From positions 434,001-498,000 of the forward strand of contig JADKGW010000002.1 in the NCBI GenBank assembly GCA_016722075.1: a stretch of 64,000 nucleotides of DNA, read 5' to 3'. This DNA comes from Candidatus Kouleothrix ribensis. Lineage in GTDB: Bacteria; Chloroflexota; Chloroflexia; Chloroflexales; Roseiflexaceae. This document shows positions 1-8,314 of the stretch, piece by piece. Under the pieces are notes generated by a model. That model was not told the origin of the DNA. It saw nothing but the letters and a program-made list of their open reading frames with translations, and made no database searches. The translations under genes were made by a program, and so were the position numbers. The first letter of the stretch is position 1; the number at the start of each line of letters is the position of its first letter.

Positions 1-538
1 CATTCGGCCCCGACGAGAGCTGTGCGATGCTGGGCACATCGGCGGTGGTGAGCGTCCTGGCCACGATCGCCGGCTGGCCTATGCTCGGCACCTCCGAGCT
101 GGGCTTGACCTCGAGCCGCTGCTTGCTGACGATCGGCTGAGCCTGGCCGGGCAGCTGCACCTGGATCTCGATACCCCAGTTGCCCGGCTTGTCGAAGGTT
201 GGGTAGGCCACATAGAACGCCGCCGGCAGGCCCTGCCCGTAGTAGATCGCGTCGGACTCGAACTTGACCTGGGTGCCGGCCTCGTCGAGGTTGAAGAAGC
301 GCAGGTGGACTTTGGCGGCCGGGTCGTTCAGCGGGGTGTTGTTGCTCACCAGGCCGATCGCGATCCGGTTCTTGCCGGCGACTGCCTCGGAGAAGGCGTA
401 CACCGGCGCGATCGTGCTGGGCGCGGGCAGCCCGGTCGCCGGCAGTGTGCCACCAGCCGCAGGTGGCGCGGCCGGCTGGCCGCAGCCCACCAGCAGCGCC
501 ACCAGCGCGGCCAGCGCGAGAAGGGTTCGATTGTGCAT
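1..538 (-). CDS. Lipoprotein, 3' end beyond window (partial)
   Basis: The minus-strand frame opens at ATG 538 and is still open at base 1, giving 179 residues of an incomplete protein. The first 20 residues are a lipoprotein signal peptide ending in a LVGC lipobox, so the mature protein should be anchored outside the membrane. A Pro/Ala/Gly linker is followed by a beta-rich segment (about residues 45-145) with alternating hydrophobic residues that reads like an Ig-like or YtkA-like domain. The last residues, before the edge, resemble the linker that precedes a thioredoxin or SCO1 domain in some Chloroflexota lipoproteins, but that domain is not in the window. Function is unassigned. Confidence 0.65.
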   Translation of the reverse strand, partial: MHNRTLLALAALVALLVGCGQPAAPPAAGGTLPATGLPAPSTIAPVYAFSEAVAGKNRIAIGLVSNNTPLNDPAAKVHLRFFNLDEAGTQVKFESDAIYYGQGLPAAFYVAYPTFDKPGNWGIEIQVQLPGQAQPIVSKQRLEVKPSSEVPSIGQPAIVARTLTTADVPSIAQLSSGPN

Positions 539-589
539 ATACGCCAGGCCTTTCAGCATGATCATAGATTCAGTCGATAAACAATGCAT

Positions 590-619
590 GGCCCCCTCCC
601 CGCGCGCGGAAAGGGGGCC
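590..619. terminator. GC-rich hairpin downstream of the Ig-repeat gene
   Basis: Arms GGCCCCCT (590-597) and AGGGGGCC (612-619) are perfectly complementary around a 14-base CG-rich loop. The hairpin lies between the stop of the Ig-repeat gene (795) and the start of the upstream lipoprotein (538), both on the minus strand. There is no strong T-tract, so intrinsic termination is only suggested. Confidence 0.4.
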
Positions 620-751
620 TCGTGATACTGCCAGAGCGTACCGCAGCGGCAAATGAGCCAGCCAGCCGAGAACCAGTGGGTCGCGTGTGTTGCGCGTGGC
701 CCTTCTGGCTACAGGGTGCAGGTTGCACGTTTGAACGTCGGTACCCTACAC

Positions 752-798
752 CCTGCAATCGCTCCGCATGGCGCTACGCCGATCAACTGGCCTGCTAG
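752..798 (-). repeat. Stop-codon-overlapping dispersed repeat, copy 1
   Basis: Bases 752-798 closely match 11306-11351. Both begin CCTGCAA, share the core CTCCGCATGGCG and end ACTGGCC-NN-CTAG. In both places the terminal CTA is the stop codon of a minus-strand gene (Ig-repeat protein here, acyltransferase at 11348). An extragenic element reaching into a stop codon twice suggests a mobile or recombined 3' tag. Confidence 0.55.
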
Positions 799-2315
799 TC
801 GGGCTGCAGCACCAGCTCCTCGCCGGCAACCCAGCCCTCGCGCCCGCCGACGGTGCGCACACGCCACCAGTTGCGGTCGTTGGCCGGTGTGGGGCCTTCG
901 AGCAGCGTAAGCTGGGTGCCTACCGGCAGCTTGATCAGGATGCGCGCGCCCGTGCCGGCACCCGCACGCATGCGCAGCGACAGCCCGCCCTTACGTGTGA
1001 CCCACGCGTCGCAGTTGACGGCCAGGCTGGTGCAACCGGCGGCCTGGCCGGCGCCAAAGCTGACCCGGATCGGTTTGGCCGCCACGTCGGTGCTGCCGGC
1101 CACGCGCGTGCTGTACGCCGCAGTGCCGCCGCTCGGCGTAATCGGCAGGCTCCAGGTGCCATCGGCCCCAACCTTCACTGTGCCGATCACCTTGTCGCTA
1201 TCGAGGATCTCGATGTCGCTACCCGGCGCGCCGGTGCCGGTCATGGTGAACTCGCCCGTGCTAAGGCTGGCTCCATCGGCCGGGAAGCCGATCACCGGTG
1301 TGGCCCCGCCGGCCACCGGGGCAGCCGCGCCGCCAAAGGTCAAGGTGATCGGGCTGCTCGCGGCCAGCTCCTTCCCGGCAGCATCAACCGCGCGCGCGCT
1401 GACTGCGTGCTCGCCATCAGGCAGGCTGATCGGCAGGCTCCAGGTGCCATCGGGCCCAACCGTGACGGTGCCGGCTGGCTGGCCATCCACAATGATCTCG
1501 AGCTGCGCGCCAGGCGTGCCGGTGCCGCTGAGTGTAAACGGCGAGCTGGTGATCGGGCCGTCCGGCGCATTGATCGTCGGTGCGGCTATCGCCACGGCCG
1601 GCGCGCCGATGTTGATAATCTGCCCCGCAGATTCCGCCGCAATCGTGCCTTTGTCGTCGAGCGCCTGCGCCAGCACCTGGTGATCGCCAGGCGTATCGAG
1701 CGTGGCATCGAGCGACCACTTGCCGTCGGCGCCGGCCTTGGCCGTGCCGGCCGGCTTGCCGTCGATCATGACCTGCACGCTGCTGTTGGGCGTGGCGCTG
1801 CCGCTGAAGGTGACCTTGCCCGGCTGCAGCTGCGTGCCGGCTGCCGGCGCGCTCAGCGTCGGCGCGCTCAGCGCCACCGCCGGTGCCGCAACATTGAAGG
1901 TCAGCGGGCTGGCCGATGCAGCGACCGCCCCCTTGTCGTCGAGCGCCTGCGCCAGCACCTGGTGATCGCCAGGCGTATCGAGCGTGGCATCGAACGACCA
2001 CTTGCCGTCGGCACCGGCCTTGGCCGTGCCAGCCGGCTTGCCGTCGATTGTGATCTGCACAGTACTGTTGGGCGTGGCGCTACCGCTGAAGGTGACCTTG
2101 CCCGGCTGCAGCAGTGTGCCGGTAGCCGGCGCACTCAGCGTCGGCGCGCTCAGCGCCACCGCTGGCGCAGGCACGGTGGTAGCCGCCGGCGCAACTGTAG
2201 CCGGTGCCCCGCCTGCGCCGCTGAGCCAGAGCGTCAGCAGCAGCAACAATAGAATGATCGCCACGATCAGCTTGAACCAGTCGTAGCCGATCCAGCCCAT
2301 GGTGCGCGCATTCAT
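795..2315 (-). CDS. Membrane-anchored Ig-repeat protein with C-terminal bacterial SH3 domain
   Basis: This 506-residue protein starts with a short cytoplasmic tail and one membrane helix (about residues 13-32), then four Ig-like modules of about 90 residues with the recurring pattern GxxxPGxxVxIxxDGxxxGTxxxGADGxW. The first two are almost identical. The C-terminus (about 430-506) is an SH3b domain with the LxxRxGxGTGxxxxxKLPxGT signature ending in a WxxGEEL motif. SH3b domains usually bind cell-wall peptides, and Ig modules act as spacers, so this is probably an envelope stalk or adhesin. The start has a GGGAG ribosome-binding site, and the gene follows the coiled-coil/HhH gene by 3 bp, so the two form one operon. 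No enzyme domain is visible. Confidence 0.85.
   Translation of the reverse strand: MNARTMGWIGYDWFKLIVAIILLLLLLTLWLSGAGGAPATVAPAATTVPAPAVALSAPTLSAPATGTLLQPGKVTFSGSATPNSTVQITIDGKPAGTAKAGADGKWSFDATLDTPGDHQVLAQALDDKGAVAASASPLTFNVAAPAVALSAPTLSAPAAGTQLQPGKVTFSGSATPNSSVQVMIDGKPAGTAKAGADGKWSLDATLDTPGDHQVLAQALDDKGTIAAESAGQIINIGAPAVAIAAPTINAPDGPITSSPFTLSGTGTPGAQLEIIVDGQPAGTVTVGPDGTWSLPISLPDGEHAVSARAVDAAGKELAASSPITLTFGGAAAPVAGGATPVIGFPADGASLSTGEFTMTGTGAPGSDIEILDSDKVIGTVKVGADGTWSLPITPSGGTAAYSTRVAGSTDVAAKPIRVSFGAGQAAGCTSLAVNCDAWVTRKGGLSLRMRAGAGTGARILIKLPVGTQLTLLEGPTPANDRNWWRVRTVGGREGWVAGEELVLQPD
1605..2168 (-). repeat. Tandem 282-bp duplication encoding two Ig modules
   Basis: Bases 2168-1887 and 1886-1605 each encode a 94-residue Ig module starting APAVALSAPT. 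They are nearly identical at DNA level; for example the CACCTGGTGATCGCCAGGCG stretch recurs exactly 282 bp apart. The third and fourth modules are more diverged, so this duplication is recent and could vary in copy number. Confidence 0.85.
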
Positions 2316-2318
2316 CGG

Positions 2319-3323
2319 CTAGCTCCCGCTCTTCTGCGCCGCTCGCTCGCGCGCCTCGCTGATCCACGCGGCCGGGTCGGCATCTTGCCACTCTTGCAGC
2401 CGCGCGATCGTGCGCAGGCGCTCGGGCGACTCGGCCGCCAGCTGCTCGAAGGTGAAGATCCCGGCCTCGAACATGCGCTTCTCGATCACCGGCCCGATCC
2501 CATTGATATCGATCAGTGGGTCGCGCGCCGGCCGGCTGCGCATTGCGGCCAGTTCGGCCCGCAGGCGCGCCAGCTCATCGTTGGCGCCCGACAGCTCGCC
2601 ACGCAGGCGCGCAACGTCGTCGGCCTGGCTCATGCTGCCGGCAATATTCAGCGCGGCCACGCTCATAAGCTGAGTCTTGTACTGGTCGCGCGAGTCGCCG
2701 GCGTGGCCGGTGCCGCTACCCTGCACGTGCAGTTGGCCGCCCTCGGCTGCCAGGCGCTCTTGCGCCAGCCCGGCCTCGACCGCGCTCTTGTCGAGCAGCT
2801 GTGTGGCGAATTGATTGCTGCCGCCAACCGCTGCCGCTACCTCGGAGGATGCGGCGCTCAGCTGCGCGCGCAGCTGCTCGTTGCTGGCTTGCGCGGCGGC
2901 AAGCTCGGCCTGGAGCTGGGCCAGCTGATCTTTGTAGTGATCGGCTGTGCCGCTGCCGATGTTCAGGCGCGCGTGCAGTCGCTCGTTCTCGGCCTGGGCC
3001 GACACAAGGCTGGCGTTGGTGGTGTCGAGGTTGGCCGAGGCCGAGCGCAGCGAGCTATTCGCGGCAGCTATGTCGGCCTGCAACTGCGCGTTGGCGGCTT
3101 GTAGTGCGGCTACCTCCGTGTTCGGCTTGGCCAGATCGGCCTTGAGCCGGGCCACCGTGCTATTAGCGGCGTCGAGGTCGGCGCGCAAGCGCTTGCTCTG
3201 CGAGCGCATATTCTGAAGCTCGATCGAGCCGTCCTCCGACCGCCGCCGCCAGTAGATCCAGTCGATGATCCACTCGGCGATCCATCCGACGAGTAGGCCG
3301 ATGATCAGCGAAGTCCAGTTCAT
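2319..3323 (-). CDS. Membrane-anchored coiled-coil protein with C-terminal helix-hairpin-helix
   Basis: The 334-residue product has an N-terminal membrane helix (about 4-25, Trp-rich) followed by basic residues, then a long heptad-rich Ala/Leu/Gln coiled coil (about 35-255). The C-terminal segment has a GIGPVIEKRMFEAGI motif typical of the helix-hairpin-helix found in DUF4332-like and ribosomal-L21-like tails. Such tails bind nucleic acid or act as protein adaptors; which applies here is unknown. ATG 3323 is preceded by AAGGAG at a 6-nt spacing. It is cotranscribed with the Ig-repeat protein, suggesting a paired envelope/cytoplasm scaffold. Confidence 0.8.
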   Translation of the reverse strand: MNWTSLIIGLLVGWIAEWIIDWIYWRRRSEDGSIELQNMRSQSKRLRADLDAANSTVARLKADLAKPNTEVAALQAANAQLQADIAAANSSLRSASANLDTTNASLVSAQAENERLHARLNIGSGTADHYKDQLAQLQAELAAAQASNEQLRAQLSAASSEVAAAVGGSNQFATQLLDKSAVEAGLAQERLAAEGGQLHVQGSGTGHAGDSRDQYKTQLMSVAALNIAGSMSQADDVARLRGELSGANDELARLRAELAAMRSRPARDPLIDINGIGPVIEKRMFEAGIFTFEQLAAESPERLRTIARLQEWQDADPAAWISEARERAAQKSGS

Positions 3324-3767
3324 AAGCTGCTCCTTGTACCTAGACAGGCTACGGGCATTGTGGCTGACTGCTCACCTGATCAGCAGGGCTTGGCCAAATG
3401 GTGAGCGTAACGACGTTGGTATCTGGTAAGACGGCAAACTGGCCGGTTGGTCACTCATGATTTACATCAAGGCTTTCGAGCGGAAGCTGGCCAGCCACTC
3501 GCATCATTGCGGCATCTCGATTGCCGGCACCAGGTATGCCGACCCCATTCCAAGGCCTTAGAAGGCCTACATCATCTTTCGGCGACTAACATGCATGCGC
3601 GGCTGTATGCCGGCGCCGTGCGTCGCGTGCTGGCTGCCAATCGGGAAGATTAGCCGCCCAGCATCCTTGCAGTATGTTTTGCGATATAGTGGAGATTATG
3701 CGCGGCGTATTATAGTAGAGGTGGGGCGCTTGTGCAAGCGGGTGCGTCCGGCATCCGGCCGCCCGGC
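3324..3767. other. Intergenic region without a convincing gene
   Basis: This stretch separates the divergent coiled-coil gene and nrtR. The only frame of note (3447-3653) has no ribosome-binding site or recognisable composition. The minus-strand promoter of the coiled-coil gene should lie here but no clear hexamers were found. Nothing else recognisable is seen. Confidence 0.5.
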
Positions 3768-3796
3768 TTGACAAGTAGCGATAATCTCACTATACT
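3768..3796 (+). promoter_or_regulatory. Sigma-70-type promoter of nrtR
   Basis: TTGACA (3768-3773), a 17-nt spacer and TATACT (3791-3796) form a near-consensus promoter 41 bp before the nrtR start. The NrtR-type operator (3795-3817) overlaps the last bases of the -10 element, so repressor binding would block initiation. Confidence 0.85.
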
Positions 3797-3817
3797 TAGT
3801 GTGTATTTAACACTATA
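3795..3817. promoter_or_regulatory. Putative NrtR operator before nrtR
   Basis: Half-sites CTTAGTG (3795-3801) and CACTATA (3811-3817) are separated by 9 bases. The same 7-9-7 layout, with the identical right part TTAACACTATA, recurs before the nicotinamidase-like gene (6674-6696). Position over the -10/start region predicts autorepression. The assignment to NrtR is inferred from the adjacent gene and shared site. Confidence 0.75.
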
Positions 3818-3836
3818 TTCTTGACGAGGAGCACCT

Positions 3837-4580
3837 ATGGTGGAGCATGCCGAGAACTACGATCCCTCACGTTACGATCGGCCCTCGGTGACGGTCGACA
3901 TCGCGATCTTCACGCTGCAGCAGCGCGAGTTGCACCTGCTGCTGGTGCAGCGGAAGCACTGGCCACACGAAGGCCGTTGGGCGCTGCCCGGCGGCTTCAT
4001 CAACATGGACGAGTCGCTCGACCAGGCCGCGCGGCGCGAGCTCGAGGAAGAAACCGGCGTGCGCGATATCTACCTCGAGCAGCTGTTTACCTTTGGCGAC
4101 CCCCAACGCGATCCGCGCACGCGTGTGATCAGCGTGGCCTATATCGCGCTGGTGAGCGCCGACAAGCACGATCTGCGCGTGTCGGACGAAAGTACCGCCG
4201 TGCGCTGGTTCCCCGTGCAGCAGCTACCCGGCCCGCTCGCATTCGACCACGACATCATCCTGGCCACCGCGCTCGGCCGGCTGCGCTCGAAGCTCGAATA
4301 CACCACTCTGGCCTTCCAGCTGCTGCCCGAGGTGTTTTCGATCCTCGAGCTCAAGCATATCTACGAGCAGATTCTGGGTGAGGACGAGCAGCTCGACAAG
4401 GGCAACTTCTACCGCAAAATCAAAGATGCCAATATTCTAGAAGATACCGGCATGCGCCGCGAGGGGCGTGGCCGGCCCACTGCGCTCTACCGCTTCCGGC
4501 ACGATCGCGGTGAGAAGCCGTTTGTGTTTCGCTGGCGCGAGGCGCGTATCGACGCATCTCCAAGCGCAGAGCTGGCCTGA
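3837..4580 (+). CDS. nrtR: NrtR, Nudix-related regulator of NAD metabolism
   Basis: This 247-residue protein has an N-terminal Nudix domain (about 17-150) and a C-terminal winged helix (about 160-222) ending in the RGRPTALYRF motif typical of NrtR. Known NrtR proteins repress NAD biosynthesis genes and release DNA on binding ADP-ribose. The Nudix box is complete here (G53, E59, R67-E68-L69, E71-E72, G74), whereas many NrtR proteins have lost catalytic residues, so ADP-ribose pyrophosphatase activity may remain. GAGGAG precedes ATG 3837. nadE follows 45 bp downstream in the same direction, and an operator overlaps the gene's own promoter, which supports the assignment. Confidence 0.92.
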   Translation: MVEHAENYDPSRYDRPSVTVDIAIFTLQQRELHLLLVQRKHWPHEGRWALPGGFINMDESLDQAARRELEEETGVRDIYLEQLFTFGDPQRDPRTRVISVAYIALVSADKHDLRVSDESTAVRWFPVQQLPGPLAFDHDIILATALGRLRSKLEYTTLAFQLLPEVFSILELKHIYEQILGEDEQLDKGNFYRKIKDANILEDTGMRREGRGRPTALYRFRHDRGEKPFVFRWREARIDASPSAELA

Positions 4581-4625
4581 TCGCGATCCTCCGATCGGCG
4601 ACTCTGCCCGTTTTCAGGAGAACCT

Positions 4626-6461
4626 ATGCAGATCAATATTGCAATCGCCCAGCTGCGCCCACACAAGGGCGACTACGCCGCCAACATTGCCCGTGCCGGC
4701 GCGGTATTTGCCCAGCTCGGCGCACTGCGCCCGCGCCCCGATGTGCTGGTGCTGCCCGAAACCGCGCTGACCGGCTATTTCCTCGAGGGTGGCGTGCGCG
4801 AGGCCGCCCGCACCGCCGGCACGGTGTTCGCCGATCTCCAGGCGGCCTACCAGGGCGCCTGCGGCCCGGCCGCGCCGCCACTCGACATCGTGGTCGGCTT
4901 CTACGAGCGCTATCGCGATCGGTTCTACAACTCGGCGCTGTATGCCACGCTTGGCAGCCAACTGCCGGCTGGGCACATACAGCATGTCCACCGCAAAGTG
5001 TTTCTGCCAACCTACGGTGTGTTCGACGAGGCCCGCTTCGTTGAGGCCGGCCGGCAGATCAGCGCTTTCGATACGCGCTTCGGCCGCGTGGCCATGCTGA
5101 TCTGCGAGGATGCCTGGCACAGCCTGAGCGGCACCGTGGCCGCGCTCGATGGGGCGCAGGTGGTGTATGTGGTCAGCGCTTCACCCGCGCGCGGCATCCA
5201 CACACCCCGCCCGACTAATGTCGATCACTGGGAAGATCTGCTCTACCGCATCGCCGATGAGCACGGCGTGTTCGGCGTGCTGGCCCAGCTGGTGGGCTTC
5301 GAGGGCGGCAAAGGCTTCCCTGGCGGCTCGTTCGCGATCGGCCCGCGCGGCGACTTACTCGTGACCGGGCCGCTGTGGGACGAGGCGCTGATCACGGCGA
5401 CGCTCGACCTGGCCGATCTGCCGCTTGCCCGCGCCGACCAGCCGCTGCTGGCCGATCTCGAGAGCATCCTGCCGCACCTGCAGGGCGAGCTGGCGCGCAT
5501 TGGCCGCGGCGAGTCGGCCGCAGCGCAGTGGGAGCAGGCTACGCCCCTCGAGCAAAGCACCCGGCCAGTCGTAAATATGGTTCGCGGCGCCCCGGTGCTT
5601 GGTTCGCAGCTGCCAGTCGTCTCCGCCCCGCCGTTCGACCCCACCGCCGACTTCTTGCGGATCGATGTGGCGGCAGTGCGGCGCTGGCTGGTCGAGTTCC
5701 TGCGCGACGAGGTTGGCCGGCGGCGCGGCTTCAGCGATGTGGTCATCGGCCTCTCGGGCGGGGTCGACTCGGCGCTGACGACCTATCTGTGCGCCGAGGC
5801 GTTCGGCCCCGAGCACGTGCTGGCGGTGCGCATGCCCTACCGCACCTCGAGCAGCGCCAGCCTCGAGCACGCCCAGCTGTGTATCGACGCGCTGGGCATC
5901 CGCAGCACCACAATCGATATCAGCGCCGCCGTCGATGGCATCGCCCAGCTCGATCCGGCGATCGACGGGCGCCGCAAGGGCAATATCATGGCGCGCACAC
6001 GCATGATCGTGCTGTTCGATCAATCGCAGAAGCTCGGCTGCATCCCGATCGGCACCGGCAACAAGACAGAGCGGCTGTTTGGCTATTACACCTGGCACGC
6101 CGATGACTCGCCGCCGGTCAACCCGCTGGGCGATCTATTCAAGAGCCAGGTCTGGCAGCTGGCTCGCCACGTCGGCGTGCCCGATGCGATCGTCGATAAG
6201 CCGGCCTCGGCCGACCTGATCGTCGGGCAGACCGACGAGGCCGATTTTGGCATCAGCTACCCGCTGGCCGACCGCATCCTGCACTTCCTGCTGCAGGGCT
6301 ATACCCCCGAGCATGTGGCAGCGCTGGGCTTCCGCACCGACGACGTGGCCCTGGTGAAGCGCCGGCTGGGCAGCACCCACTGGAAGCGCCACCTGCCTAG
6401 TACCGCCATGCTCAGCACAACTGCGATCGGTGAGTATTATTTGCGCCCGCTCGACTACTGA
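4626..6461 (+). CDS. nadE: Glutamine-dependent NAD+ synthase
   Basis: The 611-residue protein makes NAD+ from deamido-NAD+ using glutamine and ATP. The N-terminal CN-hydrolase (glutaminase) domain has the complete triad E45 (in PETALTGY), K124 (VHRKVFLP) and C160 (LICEDAWHS). The C-terminal synthetase domain has the PP-loop SGGVDS (about 377-382) and later IGTGNKTER and KPASADL motifs, so it is full length for the two-domain type. AGGAG lies before ATG 4626. It follows nrtR closely and probably shares the nrtR promoter and operator. Together with the nicotinamidase-like gene downstream it indicates a nicotinamide salvage block. Confidence 0.95.
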   Translation: MQINIAIAQLRPHKGDYAANIARAGAVFAQLGALRPRPDVLVLPETALTGYFLEGGVREAARTAGTVFADLQAAYQGACGPAAPPLDIVVGFYERYRDRFYNSALYATLGSQLPAGHIQHVHRKVFLPTYGVFDEARFVEAGRQISAFDTRFGRVAMLICEDAWHSLSGTVAALDGAQVVYVVSASPARGIHTPRPTNVDHWEDLLYRIADEHGVFGVLAQLVGFEGGKGFPGGSFAIGPRGDLLVTGPLWDEALITATLDLADLPLARADQPLLADLESILPHLQGELARIGRGESAAAQWEQATPLEQSTRPVVNMVRGAPVLGSQLPVVSAPPFDPTADFLRIDVAAVRRWLVEFLRDEVGRRRGFSDVVIGLSGGVDSALTTYLCAEAFGPEHVLAVRMPYRTSSSASLEHAQLCIDALGIRSTTIDISAAVDGIAQLDPAIDGRRKGNIMARTRMIVLFDQSQKLGCIPIGTGNKTERLFGYYTWHADDSPPVNPLGDLFKSQVWQLARHVGVPDAIVDKPASADLIVGQTDEADFGISYPLADRILHFLLQGYTPEHVAALGFRTDDVALVKRRLGSTHWKRHLPSTAMLSTTAIGEYYLRPLDY

Positions 6462-6538
6462 GGGTTGGCCGGGCCTATGAGCGGTACCGGGCCGCGCCGC
6501 CCGCAAAAAGTGTACCTGTTCAGACGTACGGGGTTGGG

Positions 6539-6596
6539 ACGCGGACGAGCACGGACGAACCCGGATAGCGTACGCTCCGTCTGCGTTCGTCCGCGT
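6539..6596. repeat. Long imperfect inverted repeat after nadE
   Basis: Arms at 6539-6557 and 6578-6596 (outer 10 bases ACGCGGACGA/TCGTCCGCGT perfect, rest imperfect) enclose the palindrome AGCGTACGCT (6567-6576). It lies between nadE and the nicotinamidase-like gene and may act as a terminator or be a dispersed extragenic repeat. No T-tract is present. Confidence 0.55.
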
Positions 6597-6673
6597 GTGT
6601 CTGCATCCTCTTACCCCAACAATGAACACCTTCCGAAAAGTGACATCTTGACACTAAGCACAACCCATGGTAA

Positions 6674-6696
6674 TATAGTGCCATATTAACACTATA
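6674..6696. promoter_or_regulatory. Putative NrtR operator before the nicotinamidase-like gene
   Basis: TATAGTG (6674-6680) and CACTATA (6690-6696) are perfect inverted 7-mers with a 9-base spacer, 26 bp before the start at 6723. It matches the operator at 3795-3817 in spacing and in the TTAACACTATA half. This gives the gene its own NrtR-controlled start site separate from nrtR-nadE. Confidence 0.8.
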
Positions 6697-6722
6697 CCCA
6701 CCGCAGCCACAGGAGCATAGCA

Positions 6723-7436
6723 GTGAACACTATCAACCTCGCCAATAGCAGCGCGCCATTTCTAGCCTACCTCGACGAGTGGTACGCCGGCCTGGCGCCG
6801 CTGGCCTTGCGCACCGCGATCGGCGGCACCCCCGAGCGCGTGGCACTGATCTCGATCGATGTAATCAACGGCTTCTGCGCCAGCGGCGCGCTGGCCAGCC
6901 CGCGCGTCGGCCGGATCGCCCGGCCGGTGGCCGATCTGTTTCGCCGCGCCCACGCGCTCGGCGTGCGCCACCTTGCGCTAACCCAAGATACGCACGACCC
7001 TGCGGCGCCCGAGTTTCAGGCCTACCCGCCGCACTGCCTGCGCGGCACCGCCGAGAGCCAGGCAGTCGCCGAGCTACGCGAGCTGCCGTTCTACGACGAG
7101 CTGGCGATCTTCCCGAAGAACTCGATCAGCTCGCACCTGGGCACCGGCCTGGGCGCCTGGCTGCACGACCGGCCCGCGCTCGATCGCTTCATCGTGGTGG
7201 GCGATTGCTCGGATCTATGTACCTACCAGGCGGCCATGCACCTGCGGCTCGAAGCCAACGCCGCCAACCTGGCCCGCCGCGTGATCGTGCCGGCCGACGT
7301 GGTCGAAACCTTCGATACGCCGGTGAGCGTCGCGCGCGATCTCGGTATCAAGGCCCACGATGGCGATTTGCACCACGTGCTGTTTCTGCATCACATGGCC
7401 CTGAACGGCGTCGAGGTGGTGGCGGCGCTGACGTAG
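6723..7436 (+). CDS. Isochorismatase-family cysteine hydrolase, probable nicotinamidase
   Basis: The 237-residue protein has the catalytic triad of the nicotinamidase/isochorismatase fold: D46 (ISIDVINGF), K132 (FPKNSIS) and C166 (GDCSDLCTYQAAM). A QDTHDP segment followed by YPPHCLRGTAES resembles the metal-binding strand of PncA-type nicotinamidases. Nicotinamidase converts nicotinamide to nicotinate, feeding the Preiss-Handler route that ends with NadE, which fits the NrtR context. There is an extra N-terminal segment of about 38 residues before the core fold. AGGAG lies just before ATG 6723. No nicotinate phosphoribosyltransferase is in the window. Confidence 0.8.
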   Translation: MNTINLANSSAPFLAYLDEWYAGLAPLALRTAIGGTPERVALISIDVINGFCASGALASPRVGRIARPVADLFRRAHALGVRHLALTQDTHDPAAPEFQAYPPHCLRGTAESQAVAELRELPFYDELAIFPKNSISSHLGTGLGAWLHDRPALDRFIVVGDCSDLCTYQAAMHLRLEANAANLARRVIVPADVVETFDTPVSVARDLGIKAHDGDLHHVLFLHHMALNGVEVVAALT

Positions 7437-7522
7437 CCCGCCTGGCTGCGGTTTGCTGCGGTTCGTTGCGGATTCTGTAATTATTCCCCGGCCGTAAAAC
7501 CCGTACAATGATCGCTTAGGAC

Positions 7523-7563
7523 GTACGCGGTTGGCGCGCGCAGCCTGCGGCAGAGCGGTACGT
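7523..7563 (+). repeat. Dispersed intergenic repeat, solo arm
   Basis: The segment begins GTACGCGGTTGGCG and ends AGCCTGCGGCAGAGCGGTAC plus GT. The latter 22 bases are identical to the right arm of the element at 35060-35185 (opposite orientation). This is a single arm, in the 262-bp gap before the macro-domain gene, so it is probably a remnant of the same element. Confidence 0.65.
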
Positions 7564-7698
7564 ACGTTGTATCGGTCGCACCCAAAACGATCATCACATA
7601 CCGTGCTGCCACAGGCAAACAGCGCCGCATCAAGATGCAGAATGACGCAACTGCCTAAGCCCTAGATCTGGCGAAATAATAATGATAAGGAGAAGCCC

Positions 7699-8310
7699 AT
7701 GCCTGCTGCACTCACGCTCTGCGACCGCTCGACCGACATGGTGCAGGCTTGGAAGCGCTACTTCCTCGACGAAAGTGGCGTCAAGGTGGTCAATCAGAAC
7801 ATTCTGACCCTGCCGATCGATGCGCTGGCGGTGCCTGCCAACGCGTTCGGCTTCACCGATGGCGGCGTCGACCTGGCGATCAGCAAAGAGATCTTCGACT
7901 GGCGCCTGCAAGATCGCCTGCGCGCGCTGATCGACCGCGACTACGGCGGCGAGCTGCTGGTGGGCCAGGCCCTGGTAATGCCCGCCAACAGCGGCCGCCT
8001 GCGCTACGTGGTGGTCGCGCCAACCATGCGCGTGCCCGCCGATGTGAGTAATACCGTCAATGCCTACCTGGCCATGCGCGCGATCTTGCGCGCGGTCGAG
8101 GCGCATAACCGGGCCAATAAGGCCAGCCCTGGCGACCAGATCCGCGCGCTGGCGGTGCCGGGGATGTGTACCGGCACCGGCACCATGCCGCCCGAGCGTG
8201 CGGCATACCAGATGTGGACGGCCTATCGCAGCATTATTATGGGCGACCTCGAGTGGACTAAGACGCTCGAGAAGCAGCTCGACCTCGACAAGAAGATGCG
8301 CGAGCGCTAG
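7699..8310 (+). CDS. Macro-domain protein (ADP-ribose-binding family)
   Basis: The 203-residue protein reads as one macro domain. The strand-loop VDALAVPAN-type segment (here IDALAVPANAFGFTDGGVDL, about 40-59) matches the ADP-ribose-binding DAIVNAAN...GGGVD motif with some substitutions, and a second glycine loop VPGMCTGTGTMPPERAA (about 153-169) matches the distal phosphate-binding loop. Macro domains bind or hydrolyse ADP-ribose derivatives. Adjacent to the NrtR/NadE/nicotinamidase genes this points to handling of ADP-ribose, the NrtR effector. AAGGAG precedes ATG 7699. No NrtR-like operator was found in its upstream region. It converges with the next gene with only 4 bp between stops. Confidence 0.8.
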   Translation: MPAALTLCDRSTDMVQAWKRYFLDESGVKVVNQNILTLPIDALAVPANAFGFTDGGVDLAISKEIFDWRLQDRLRALIDRDYGGELLVGQALVMPANSGRLRYVVVAPTMRVPADVSNTVNAYLAMRAILRAVEAHNRANKASPGDQIRALAVPGMCTGTGTMPPERAAYQMWTAYRSIIMGDLEWTKTLEKQLDLDKKMRER

Positions 8311-8314
8311 GCCA

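Noticed and set aside
768..2252. Long plus-strand frame (494 codons) over the Ig-repeat gene
   Set aside because: It is the complement of a clearly repetitive, domain-bearing minus-strand gene, has no ribosome-binding site and codes a low-complexity Arg/Ala-rich chain.
3447..3653. Small plus-strand frame in the nrtR upstream region
   Set aside because: No ribosome-binding site and no recognisable sequence.
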